Source of the DNA: Anaerolineales bacterium UBA5797
GTDB lineage: Bacteria > Chloroflexota > Anaerolineae > Anaerolineales > Villigracilaceae
Assembly: GCA_002418205.1 (NCBI GenBank)
Contig: DIDP01000061.1
Location: 62,001-126,000 of the forward strand
Length of the DNA stretch: 64,000 bases
Direction of reading: 5' to 3'
The position numbers were made by a program, and so were the translations under genes. Each line of letters begins with the position of its first letter. Position 1 is the first letter of the stretch. Shown one piece after another: positions 35,176 through 42,983 of the stretch. Under the pieces are notes generated by a model. The model saw only the letters and a program-made list of their open reading frames with translations. It was not told the origin of the DNA and ran no database searches.

Positions 35176-36198
35176 TCAATGCAGACTCACGCGCGGATCG
35201 ATCCACGATTGAATTACATCCACGATCAAATTAATGAGCACATATCCAGTTGCGCCAAGCAGGGTCATGCCCATGATGGCGGGATAATCGAGATTTAACA
35301 ATGAACGTGTTGTGAAGAGACCAAGACCGGGCCAGTTGAAGATGATCTCTACAAAGAAGGTTCCTGTGAGGGCGAAGGCAAAGGTCAAGCCGATGACGGT
35401 CAACGTGGGGCTGATGGCGTTTTTCAAGGCATATAGGTAGATGACGATCCGGTCTTTGATGCCATAAGCGCGTGCTGTACGGATGTAATCCTGCTCCAGC
35501 ACTTCGAGCATGGCGGCACGCGTCATGCGTGCGATGAGACCAATGGGATACGCCGCCAGTGTGAAGGCGGGAAGGATGATGTGTAGAAAAGCATCTTTGA
35601 GGGCGACCCAGTTTTGGGTCAGGAGTGAATCGAGAAGGATAAATCCAGTGATGTCGGTCACAGGGCTGACAAATCGCATGTCGCTATCCAACCTGCCTGC
35701 AAGGGGCAGTAAATCCAAATTGCGGAAGAAAATGATCTGAAGAAGAAGTCCAAGGAAGAACGCGGGCATCGAAACGCCTATGATGGAAACGAGACGGATG
35801 AAGAGATCGGGAAGTTTTCCGCTCCAGCGCGCACTGAGCACCCCAATCGGAACACCCAACAGTACCGCGATGAACATTCCCACAAGGAGCAGTTCCATCG
35901 TGGCGGGAATGCGGTCGGCAAGTTCCTGCGTGATCGGGCGTTTGGTGGAGATGGAGTTGCCGAGGTCGCCGTGCAAAAGTTCGCCCATGTAAATTGCGTA
36001 TTGCACAGGGAGTGGTTTGTCGAGCCCCAATTTGATGCGTACACGTTCGATCTCCTCGGGCCGCGCTTTGGGACCGATGTACTGCGCGGCGGCATCCGTC
36101 GGCACCACTCTCGCGATGAAGAAGGTGATGACGGATACGCCCAGCAAAACAAAAATGGATGTGACGAGGCGGCGCAGGATGAATTCGATGTGTCGCAT
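35176..36198 (-). CDS. oppB: oligopeptide ABC transporter permease OppB
   Basis: A 340-residue permease: first helix (LRRLVTSIFVLLGVSVITFFI), the OppB segment PVQYAIYMGELLHGDLGNSI, the EAA-type loop QDYIRTARAYGIKDRIVIYL and the C-terminal YPAIMGMTLLGATGYVLINL. It is separated from oppA by 54 bases containing a perfect 16-base-pair hairpin. No strong ribosome site precedes the ATG. Confidence 0.92.
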   Translation of the reverse strand: MRHIEFILRRLVTSIFVLLGVSVITFFIARVVPTDAAAQYIGPKARPEEIERVRIKLGLDKPLPVQYAIYMGELLHGDLGNSISTKRPITQELADRIPATMELLLVGMFIAVLLGVPIGVLSARWSGKLPDLFIRLVSIIGVSMPAFFLGLLLQIIFFRNLDLLPLAGRLDSDMRFVSPVTDITGFILLDSLLTQNWVALKDAFLHIILPAFTLAAYPIGLIARMTRAAMLEVLEQDYIRTARAYGIKDRIVIYLYALKNAISPTLTVIGLTFAFALTGTFFVEIIFNWPGLGLFTTRSLLNLDYPAIMGMTLLGATGYVLINLIVDVIQSWIDPRVSLH

Positions 36199-36207
36199 AG
36201 GGTTCGT

Positions 36208-36242
36208 CTATTCCTGCGGGGGCTTAGCCCCCGCAGGAATAG
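36208..36242. promoter_or_regulatory. perfect 16-bp hairpin between oppA and oppB
   Basis: The left arm 36208-36223 pairs perfectly with 36227-36242 around a 3-base loop. No T-tract follows on the minus strand. As at malE/malF, it probably stabilises the binding-protein mRNA or attenuates transcription into oppB. Confidence 0.75.
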
Positions 36243-36252
36243 AAAGAAAACT

Positions 36253-37902
36253 TTATTGAGCCGGACTCAATTGATAGAAGAAGTATTGCACGAACGGATA
36301 GTTCAAATTGTACTGGAAGCCTTCGATGCTGTTCGGGATGATGAAGACCGCTTTGGTATCGAAGAAAAAGACGCCCGGCGCTTCGTCCACGAGCAGTTTC
36401 ATGGCATCGACATATTTCACCTGTGAGGTCGCAGGGTCAGTGACGGTCGAACCGATGGCTTCATCGAGCGTGGTGTTGTAGGTTTCGTTGTTCCAGTAGG
36501 AGAGATTGAAGAAAGGTTTCTCCGTGTAATAGAACAACGACCACAGATTGTCGGAGCCTGCATCAGAGTAGGTCGGCCAGTAGAGCACGATGAACATATC
36601 CTGTGCGTTGGCAGGATCGGACTTCGCCTCATCCCACTGCTGGCTGAAACCAATCGCTTCGACGGTTGCGTCCACACCGATCTGCGCGAAGGAATCTTTG
36701 ATAAGCGGAACGAACGCGGCTTCGGTATCGTTCTCGGCGGCATAAGTGATGCGCATCGAGAAACCACCGCCTTCATGACCGGCTTCCTTCAGAAGTTCAC
36801 GAGCTTTGTCGAGATCATAGGTATATTGAGGCACATCCGGTGACCACGGCCATACACCGGCAGGCACAGGACCGCGACTCTGTGTGCCCAGTCCCTTGGC
36901 GCCGATCTTGATGATGTCATCGTAAGGGATGGCGTAGGACAACGCCTGACGTACCTTCACGTTATCCAGCGGAGCGCGCAGGGTGTTGAAGTAACCCACA
37001 TAATTGAAGAAGGAAGGTTCTTCGAGGAAGGTGTAATCGGGGTTATTGCGGAAGGAATCGTAGTTCTCAGCAGGCACACGTGTGACAAGGTCAACATCGC
37101 CGCCTTCGAGCATCTGCTGTTGCGTCAATGCTTCAGGGACGATCTGAACAAGCACGGTGTCGTAATTTTTATCGGTAAACCCTCCCCAATAGTTTTCGAA
37201 TTTCTGGAAGACGATCTCCTGATCGGGAGTATAGGACTCGATCATGTATGGACCTGTCCCGGCCTCCACGCCGTTTGCCCAGTAGTTCTCATCGGCGGCA
37301 GCGGCGTCCAAAGCTTTGGGACTGACGATCCAGGCTCCGTAGAGGGAGGAAGCGATCAAGTCAATGGGAGCGGATGAAGTCAAGTTGAACTGAACGGTCA
37401 GATCATCCACGGCTTCGATGCTGTCCACCATCCACCAAATGAACGATGCGCCGCCTGAGGTGCGTGCCGCATCCAAAGACTTCACAACAGCATCTGCGTT
37501 CATTGGCTCACCGTCGTGGAAGATCACACCTTCGCGCAGATTGAAGGTCCAGGCGGTGCCGTCTTCGTTCGATTTCCAACTTGTGGCAAGCAGGGGCGCG
37601 TATTTTTCAGCCGAGCCGGGCGGGTTGATGCGCAGCAATTGCTCGTAAACATTTGCCATGTAAGCAGCTTCGGTGGAGAACGAAGCGACCGGGTCCCAGG
37701 TGGTGATGTTGGCGGTATTGGCGATCTTCAGCACCTTCGGCGCTGGGGGAGGGGCTTCGGTTGGCTCAGGCATCGCTGTCGGTGCAGCGGCAGGCTGTTC
37801 GGCAGGCGCTTCAGCGGCGGGGGCTTCGGTGGCAGGCGCGCAGGCGCTCAGGATCACCGAAAGCGCGACGAGCAAGGATACGAACAAGGTAAAGCGTTTC
37901 AT
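36253..37902 (-). CDS. oppA: oligopeptide-binding lipoprotein OppA (SBP family 5)
   Basis: A 549-residue solute-binding lipoprotein: signal peptide with lipobox VILSAC, an Ala/Pro/Glu stalk (about 25-60), then family-5 lobes with ITTWDPVASFSTEAAYMANV, YAPLLATSWKSNEDGTAWTF and VIFHDGEPMNADAVVKSL. The start at 37902 is supported by GAGAGGAG and by the signal peptide; a longer frame reaching 38205 overlaps the divergent regulator and is rejected. It would deliver peptides, nickel chelates or other small ligands; the family is broad and the ligand is not predictable. Confidence 0.93.
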   Translation of the reverse strand: MKRFTLFVSLLVALSVILSACAPATEAPAAEAPAEQPAAAPTAMPEPTEAPPPAPKVLKIANTANITTWDPVASFSTEAAYMANVYEQLLRINPPGSAEKYAPLLATSWKSNEDGTAWTFNLREGVIFHDGEPMNADAVVKSLDAARTSGGASFIWWMVDSIEAVDDLTVQFNLTSSAPIDLIASSLYGAWIVSPKALDAAAADENYWANGVEAGTGPYMIESYTPDQEIVFQKFENYWGGFTDKNYDTVLVQIVPEALTQQQMLEGGDVDLVTRVPAENYDSFRNNPDYTFLEEPSFFNYVGYFNTLRAPLDNVKVRQALSYAIPYDDIIKIGAKGLGTQSRGPVPAGVWPWSPDVPQYTYDLDKARELLKEAGHEGGGFSMRITYAAENDTEAAFVPLIKDSFAQIGVDATVEAIGFSQQWDEAKSDPANAQDMFIVLYWPTYSDAGSDNLWSLFYYTEKPFFNLSYWNNETYNTTLDEAIGSTVTDPATSQVKYVDAMKLLVDEAPGVFFFDTKAVFIIPNSIEGFQYNLNYPFVQYFFYQLSPAQ

Positions 37903-37963
37903 GGTTTCTCCTCTCAAGGCATTTGGGTAGTGTCCATCGTAGCATGGTGCATTTGCAAATAGT

Positions 37964-37994
37964 TTGCAAAAATGACTTTCACAACAGATATAAT
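37964..37994 (+). promoter_or_regulatory. promoter of the STAND regulator, near-leaderless
   Basis: TATAAT (37989-37994) ends eight bases before the ATG at 38003. TTGCAA at 37964-37969 is a possible -35 with a 19-base spacer. TTTGCAAA-like sequence occurs twice here (around 37952 and 37963) and may be an operator. Confidence 0.55.
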
Positions 37995-38002
37995 AGCATC
38001 CG

Positions 38003-41000
38003 ATGAAGCCGTCAATTCTTTTGCGGACAAAGTTCCTCGTTCCTCGTCCCCGCCCCGACCTGCTCCCCCGCCCACGTCTTCTGGATTGGCTCGAATCAAA
38101 TGCAGACAAGCGACTGACACTCCTCTCCGCCCCGGCAGGATATGGCAAAACAACCCTGCTCGCGGACTTCATCAACGCCTCCCACCGCCCCTTTGCCTGG
38201 TACACCCTCGATGCGCAAGACTCCGATCCGACCGTTTTCCTGACTTACCTGATCGAGTCGCTGCGCAGCATGAAACGCGCTCCAGAGACAATGACCCGCG
38301 TTGTTGGTCAAACGGCGCAATCGCTGCTGGACAGCGCTGAAGCGAATATTTCTCCACAACGAGTTCTTACCGTTCTCATCAATGAACTCGCCGAACAGAT
38401 GGAAATTCCCTGGCTGATCGTGCTCGAGGATTATCACTACGTTGCCAGCCCGGTTGTCCATCAATTGGTGGATTTCCTGCTCGAGAACGCGCCCGACGGA
38501 TTGCACATTGTCCTCTCCACGCGCATGGACCCGCCCATCGCCCTTGCCCGCCTGCGCGCCCGCGGTCAACTGGCTGAACTGCGAACATCCTCCCTCAGAT
38601 TTCGGGAAGATGAGGTTTCCAAATGGATGGGCGCCGATCTGCCTGAACTCTCCAATGAAAGTTTGAACTTATTAAGTGAAAAGACCGAGGGTTGGGCGGC
38701 GGCGCTGCAAATTGTCCGTTCATCCTTGAGTGGACGCGATGCGGACGATGTCAACGCGATGCTTTCAGGGCTGAATGGTTCACAGCAGTTTGTCTTTGAC
38801 TATCTTGCCGACGAAGTGTTCAAGAGGTTACCTGAAGAAATTCAAGAGTTTTTATTGCGAACTTCCATACTTCAGCAAATGGACGCGTCCGCTTGCAATG
38901 CAGTGGCGAGGGTGCAGAACGCACAGGCCATTCTTGAAGGGTTGGAGAAGCAAAACCTTTTCGTCGCAAGCTTGGATTCGCAAAAGAAATGGTATCGCTA
39001 TCACTATCTCTTTCGCGAGTTCCTCCTCAGCCGCCTGCAACGTGTCGAAGCGGAATCAGTTGTCGGGCCTGCCCTGAGCCGTGTCGAAGGGTTGGAAAGA
39101 AGCGCAGGTGCGCATTATGAGGCGCAGAGTGAACTGGAGGTTGCATTCTCGCACTACATCAACGCCCAGGATTTTGAATCCGCTGCGCGCGTGGTGTCTG
39201 TTTTCGCATCTGATTACGTCGAACGCGGACGTGTGGAAGTCCTGCATCGTTACCTGAGCACATTGCCTGTTGAGTTTTTGAAATCGAATCCCGAACTATT
39301 GTTACAACATGGCAACGCACTATTGCGGTTGGGGCAGACCGGCGCGGCGGTATCGGCATACGAGGATGCGCGCTCCTCCTTTGAAACACAAACCAACGCA
39401 AATGGGATCTGCCGCGCGTTGACTCGTCTCGCAGAGGTCAATCGTGCACAGGGACATTACCGCCAGGCAGAGACATTATCCACTGTGGCTTTGTCATTTG
39501 CAGAGGTGGACCATGCCGCGCGTGCCGAAGCCTTGATGGCATTGGCAAAAAGTGTTGGCTTTCTCACTGGCATGGACAAGGGCCGCGAACTCGCGGAACA
39601 GGCAGTGGAGGAGGCACGACTCGCAGGCGATGAAGTCAGCCCATTATCGCGGGCGAATTTCCTGCAATCACTGGGGCAGATCTGTTGGTGGCATGGTGAC
39701 CCACAGGCGACCGTGCGATATTGCCAGGAAGCGTTGCAGATCGCGCCGGAGGAATTTTCTCCGATCGCGGCGCAGGCTTGTATCTCGCTTGTGACTCCGT
39801 ATTTGTATTGGCGCGAGCTCGATAAGTCATTGCAATATGCCGAACGTGGCTTGCAGATCGCACAGACACTTCATTTGAAAGAATTACTGCCAAGCGCCTA
39901 TACGGCACTCGGAAATGTGTTGACACGCATGGGCGAGACCGCCCGTGCCGAGGCATCGTTGCGACAGGGTATGGAGATCGGTCAACAATTGGGGCTGGCT
40001 TCGTACGAACAGCTCATGGCAACAGGTTTTCTTGCCTATAACCTGTGCGGGCAGGGACGCGTTGACGAAGCCCGTCAACTGGCGGAAGGTGTGCTGTGGT
40101 CTTACACAGGCAACCCCGATACTTATGAAGCGTATGTCTGCCGAAGCGTACTCGCCGATGTTGCACTGGAAAACAATCAGCTCGAAAAAGCTGAAACGTT
40201 ATACATGCAATTGATAGAAGCAGGCGAACGCAGACAGTTTCGCATCCCACTGGCGATGGTGTATTTCGGGCTTGCATACATCCATTTGGAAACCAAACGA
40301 AACACGGGTGGATTGGAATATGCACGCAAGGCGCTTCGTCTTATTGAAGCCTCGCGCGCCTTTCAACTGTTTCTCGATCAGGGTCTTCGGTCGCAAACCG
40401 TTAGCGAAGCATTGATCCGCGCAGGAGAGAAGAGTCCATTCCTTGAACGTGTTCTTGAAAACCTGCCTGAAAAACAACCCTCGCGGATAACAATTCAAAA
40501 CAGTTATTCCATTCGGGTACAATGTTTTGGAAACTTTCGCGTGCTGTTGAACGGAGAGGAAGTGTCGCAAGAACGCTGGGTCTCTGCAAAAGCGCGCGAC
40601 CTGCTGGCGTACTTCGTCACGATGCGGGGTGAGAAGATCCCGGCAGATAAGGTCTTTGATTCCATATGGGGAGACAAGGAACGGACGAGCCGCACGGCAT
40701 TTCACACGGCATTATCCCGTTTGCGAAATGCGTTGAAAGCCGGCAACGACAGTCCGCGCTTGATCCTTGTGGAAGTCGGCGAATATTGGCTCGACTCGGC
40801 GCGTTTCACCATCGACGTGGATGAATTCGATTCGGCCTTGGCAAAGGCAAGGTCTGCGCCGAACGCCAAGGTTCGCACAGAATGGCATGAACGTGCCGTC
40901 GATTTATATCACGGTGAATATCTGCAAAATCTGTACTACGAATGGGTCTTCCCTGAACGCCGTCGATTGACACAAACCTATCTTGGTGCGTTACAGGAAC

Positions 41001-41248
41001 TCGCCTCACATCACCTTGCAAATCAGTCGCCCAAGCAAGGGATCGAATACATCGAAAAAGCGATCCGGTTGGATCTGCTTAACGAAGACTTATATTGTCT
41101 GGGGATGCGTGCCTACGCCGCCTTGAAAGACCGTACCAGCCTTACGCGGCTTTTTACGGATTTGAACGCCCGGTTGAATACCGAGCTTGATACAAATCCG
41201 TTGCCCGAAACGTCGCGCCTTTATCAGGAACTAATCGGGAAAGTGTAG
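38003..41248 (+). CDS. STAND ATPase transcriptional regulator, MalT-like with C-terminal SARP DNA-binding domain
   Basis: A 1081-residue regulator. Residues 1-250 form a MalT-type NTPase opening with LLRTKFLVPRPRPDLLPRPRL, Walker A APAGYGKTT and sensor-like IVLEDYHYV. A winged-helix domain and a TPR superhelix (about 340-820) follow. The C-terminus (about 830-1081) is not the LuxR helix-turn-helix of MalT but an OmpR-type winged helix (VQCFGNFRVLLNGEEV, AKARDLLAYFVT) plus a BTAD domain, as in SARP regulators. It probably activates transcription when ligand and ATP are bound. It diverges from oppA, a natural target. Near residue 355 the sequence PALSRVEG comes from an in-frame dispersed repeat. 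It may be translated from a leaderless mRNA. Confidence 0.88.
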   Translation: MKPSILLRTKFLVPRPRPDLLPRPRLLDWLESNADKRLTLLSAPAGYGKTTLLADFINASHRPFAWYTLDAQDSDPTVFLTYLIESLRSMKRAPETMTRVVGQTAQSLLDSAEANISPQRVLTVLINELAEQMEIPWLIVLEDYHYVASPVVHQLVDFLLENAPDGLHIVLSTRMDPPIALARLRARGQLAELRTSSLRFREDEVSKWMGADLPELSNESLNLLSEKTEGWAAALQIVRSSLSGRDADDVNAMLSGLNGSQQFVFDYLADEVFKRLPEEIQEFLLRTSILQQMDASACNAVARVQNAQAILEGLEKQNLFVASLDSQKKWYRYHYLFREFLLSRLQRVEAESVVGPALSRVEGLERSAGAHYEAQSELEVAFSHYINAQDFESAARVVSVFASDYVERGRVEVLHRYLSTLPVEFLKSNPELLLQHGNALLRLGQTGAAVSAYEDARSSFETQTNANGICRALTRLAEVNRAQGHYRQAETLSTVALSFAEVDHAARAEALMALAKSVGFLTGMDKGRELAEQAVEEARLAGDEVSPLSRANFLQSLGQICWWHGDPQATVRYCQEALQIAPEEFSPIAAQACISLVTPYLYWRELDKSLQYAERGLQIAQTLHLKELLPSAYTALGNVLTRMGETARAEASLRQGMEIGQQLGLASYEQLMATGFLAYNLCGQGRVDEARQLAEGVLWSYTGNPDTYEAYVCRSVLADVALENNQLEKAETLYMQLIEAGERRQFRIPLAMVYFGLAYIHLETKRNTGGLEYARKALRLIEASRAFQLFLDQGLRSQTVSEALIRAGEKSPFLERVLENLPEKQPSRITIQNSYSIRVQCFGNFRVLLNGEEVSQERWVSAKARDLLAYFVTMRGEKIPADKVFDSIWGDKERTSRTAFHTALSRLRNALKAGNDSPRLILVEVGEYWLDSARFTIDVDEFDSALAKARSAPNAKVRTEWHERAVDLYHGEYLQNLYYEWVFPERRRLTQTYLGALQELASHHLANQSPKQGIEYIEKAIRLDLLNEDLYCLGMRAYAALKDRTSLTRLFTDLNARLNTELDTNPLPETSRLYQELIGKV
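39064..39091 (+). repeat. in-frame dispersed repeat within the STAND regulator
   Basis: The sequence CCTGCCCTGAGCCGTGTCGA followed by AGGG matches a repeat common in Chloroflexota and other genomes (CCCTTCGACACGGCTCAGGG on the other strand). It encodes PALSRVEG inside the helical region and does not break the frame. Confidence 0.6.
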
Positions 41249-41322
41249 AATAAGGTTTCAAGCGCTTGTCATCCTGATGCGTTCATTTGACAATCGGTCA
41301 GGAAGAGAGTTGGTCAAAAGGT

Positions 41323-42150
41323 ATGAGAAGTACGATAAGTGGGCTTGAAATTCCCACTGCCGCAAACTACATTCAGCAGGGTGAAGGTCCGCCGGTTATC
41401 CTGGTCCATGGGGTTGCCGCCTCGTTGCACGACTGGGACGAGCTGGCCCCTGACCTGGCTTCGAACGGATATGCCGCGTATGCCCTCGATCTCTTGGGAC
41501 ACGGCGAAAGTCCGCATCTGAGTTCGCGCGCCTATCAGATGGAATGGGTGATCGAGCACTTCCTGAACTGGGTGCGGTCGCTCCGCTTGACGGAACCCGC
41601 CATCGTGATCGGACACTCGCTTGGGGGCTATGTCGCACTGGAATATGCGCGCCGCCTCTCTGCCTGGACCCGCGGGCTGGTCCTCGTCAATCCGTTTTAT
41701 TCCACCTCGCAACTGCCTCTGCTTCTCCGCCGGACGTATCGCCACCCGACCCTGAGCGGAATGATCGCCAGCCGCCTGCCCGAATGGATGTTCCGTGTCG
41801 TGGTCGATATCACCAGCCTGAGCATGGGACACGGCGCAGGCGCGCTGCATTCCCTGCCCGAACGCGTCCGTGCGCAGACCGCTCTCGATTACACGCGCAC
41901 CGCGCCGGGCGTGTACAACATCCCCAACGTGATTCAGAACCTGGCGGAACATCTGCCGCACATCCTTGCACCGACGCTGGTCGTATGGGGTGACCGGGAC
42001 CAGACCCTCTCGCCGAACTCCTTTTCGAAGATGGTGAACCTCATGCCGCGCGCATACGGGAAGTCCCTTCATGCGGGACACGTGCCGCACCAATCCAACG
42101 CGGACCAATTCAACGGACTGGTCCTGGAATTTATAAAGGGACTGGGGTAG
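41323..42150 (+). CDS. alpha/beta-hydrolase
   Basis: A 275-residue alpha/beta-hydrolase. Oxyanion region VHGVAASLHDWD, nucleophile in VIGHSLGGYVA, acidic residue in VWGDRDQTLSP and His in HAGHVPHQ make a complete triad. A cap region lies between about 140 and 190. It is cytoplasmic with no signal peptide. It could be an esterase, lactonase or C-C hydrolase; the family does not allow a choice. The start at 41323 has AAAGG close upstream, while the TTG at 41287 is a weaker alternative. It follows the STAND regulator by 74 bases. Confidence 0.85.
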   Translation: MRSTISGLEIPTAANYIQQGEGPPVILVHGVAASLHDWDELAPDLASNGYAAYALDLLGHGESPHLSSRAYQMEWVIEHFLNWVRSLRLTEPAIVIGHSLGGYVALEYARRLSAWTRGLVLVNPFYSTSQLPLLLRRTYRHPTLSGMIASRLPEWMFRVVVDITSLSMGHGAGALHSLPERVRAQTALDYTRTAPGVYNIPNVIQNLAEHLPHILAPTLVVWGDRDQTLSPNSFSKMVNLMPRAYGKSLHAGHVPHQSNADQFNGLVLEFIKGLG

Positions 42151-42220
42151 CGGGGTTACGAACGCTCCACGCCTCCCTTAAAGATTCGGAAATTTTAAGA
42201 TAAATCCCCCGCCTGTCCTC

Positions 42221-42249
42221 TTGAAGCGGCGTTGCCTCCGTGCTACAAT
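42221..42249 (+). promoter_or_regulatory. sigma70-like promoter of nrdR
   Basis: TTGAAG (42221-42226) and TACAAT (42244-42249) are 17 bases apart. The leader to the ATG at 42344 is about 88 bases; a second -10-like TAAAAT occurs at 42320-42325. No clear NrdR box is seen. Confidence 0.6.
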
Positions 42250-42343
42250 GATGGACATAATCGCCAAATGTACGGGGATGCAGAGCCTCCACGCCCACAG
42301 ATGGCGGCAACAAACGTTCTAAAATTGGAGTAATTCCTTACCA

Positions 42344-42793
42344 ATGCGGTGCCCATACTGCCAGCATCACGACTCTAAAGTGCTCGATACCTCCCATGAC
42401 AACCACGGTGGAATACGCCGGAGACGGGAGTGTTTCAATTGCGGACAGCGCTTTAGCACCTACGAGCGTCCCATCCTGGCGACGCCACTCATCATCAAGC
42501 AGGACGGCACCCGCGAAGAGTTCGACCGCGAAAAAATGGCACGCGGCATCCGCATTTCGTGCGCCAAGCGGCCGGTGTCCGCCGCAGACATCGAACGCAT
42601 GATCGGACAGGTCGAGGCGCAGTTACAGAAAATGGGCAAGTCTGAAGTTTCCTCCCGCAACGTTGGCGACCTGGTGATGGCAGGTCTGAAAGAAATGGAT
42701 CAGATCGCGTACATCCGCTATGCGATCGTCTATCTTGGGCTGGATGACCTCCAGTCCATTCGCAACGAAATCAATCAATTGCTCGAGAGCTAA
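42344..42793 (+). CDS. nrdR: transcriptional repressor NrdR
   Basis: A 149-residue regulator of ribonucleotide reductase genes. The N-terminal zinc ribbon is complete (MRCPYCQH and CFNCGQRF with RRRREC between), and an ATP-cone follows from about 48 (LIIKQDGTREEFDREKMARG), ending with RYAIVYLGLDDLQS. It senses ATP and dATP. It lies directly upstream of its expected target, the class II RNR gene, separated by a terminator. Confidence 0.96.
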   Translation: MRCPYCQHHDSKVLDTSHDNHGGIRRRRECFNCGQRFSTYERPILATPLIIKQDGTREEFDREKMARGIRISCAKRPVSAADIERMIGQVEAQLQKMGKSEVSSRNVGDLVMAGLKEMDQIAYIRYAIVYLGLDDLQSIRNEINQLLES

Positions 42794-42798
42794 TTTAG

Positions 42799-42849
42799 CG
42801 ACAGCAGTCATTCCGCCAGGGGCGGAGTGTCAATGGCTGTCGTTTTTTT
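42799..42849 (+). terminator. terminator of nrdR
   Basis: An outer stem CGACAGC (42799-42805) with GCTGTCG (42836-42842) encloses an inner CCGCC/GGCGG hairpin and is followed by seven T residues. It separates nrdR from the RNR gene, which therefore needs its own promoter in 42850-42960; none is obvious there. Confidence 0.8.
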
Positions 42850-42983
42850 GTCTCAGATTTCGCCCGGAGCGAAGTCACAGTTTCATGCAGGTCGGGCTTT
42901 CAGCCTGGTGTATGGATAAAAATATTCGGCAGCTGGCAGACTGCCCAACCAAAAGAAAAAATCAGTTTAGAGGAGAGTGTTCC

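Noticed and set aside
37903..38205. A 100-residue N-terminal extension of OppA
   Set aside because: It would precede a clear lipoprotein signal peptide and overlap the divergent regulator gene.
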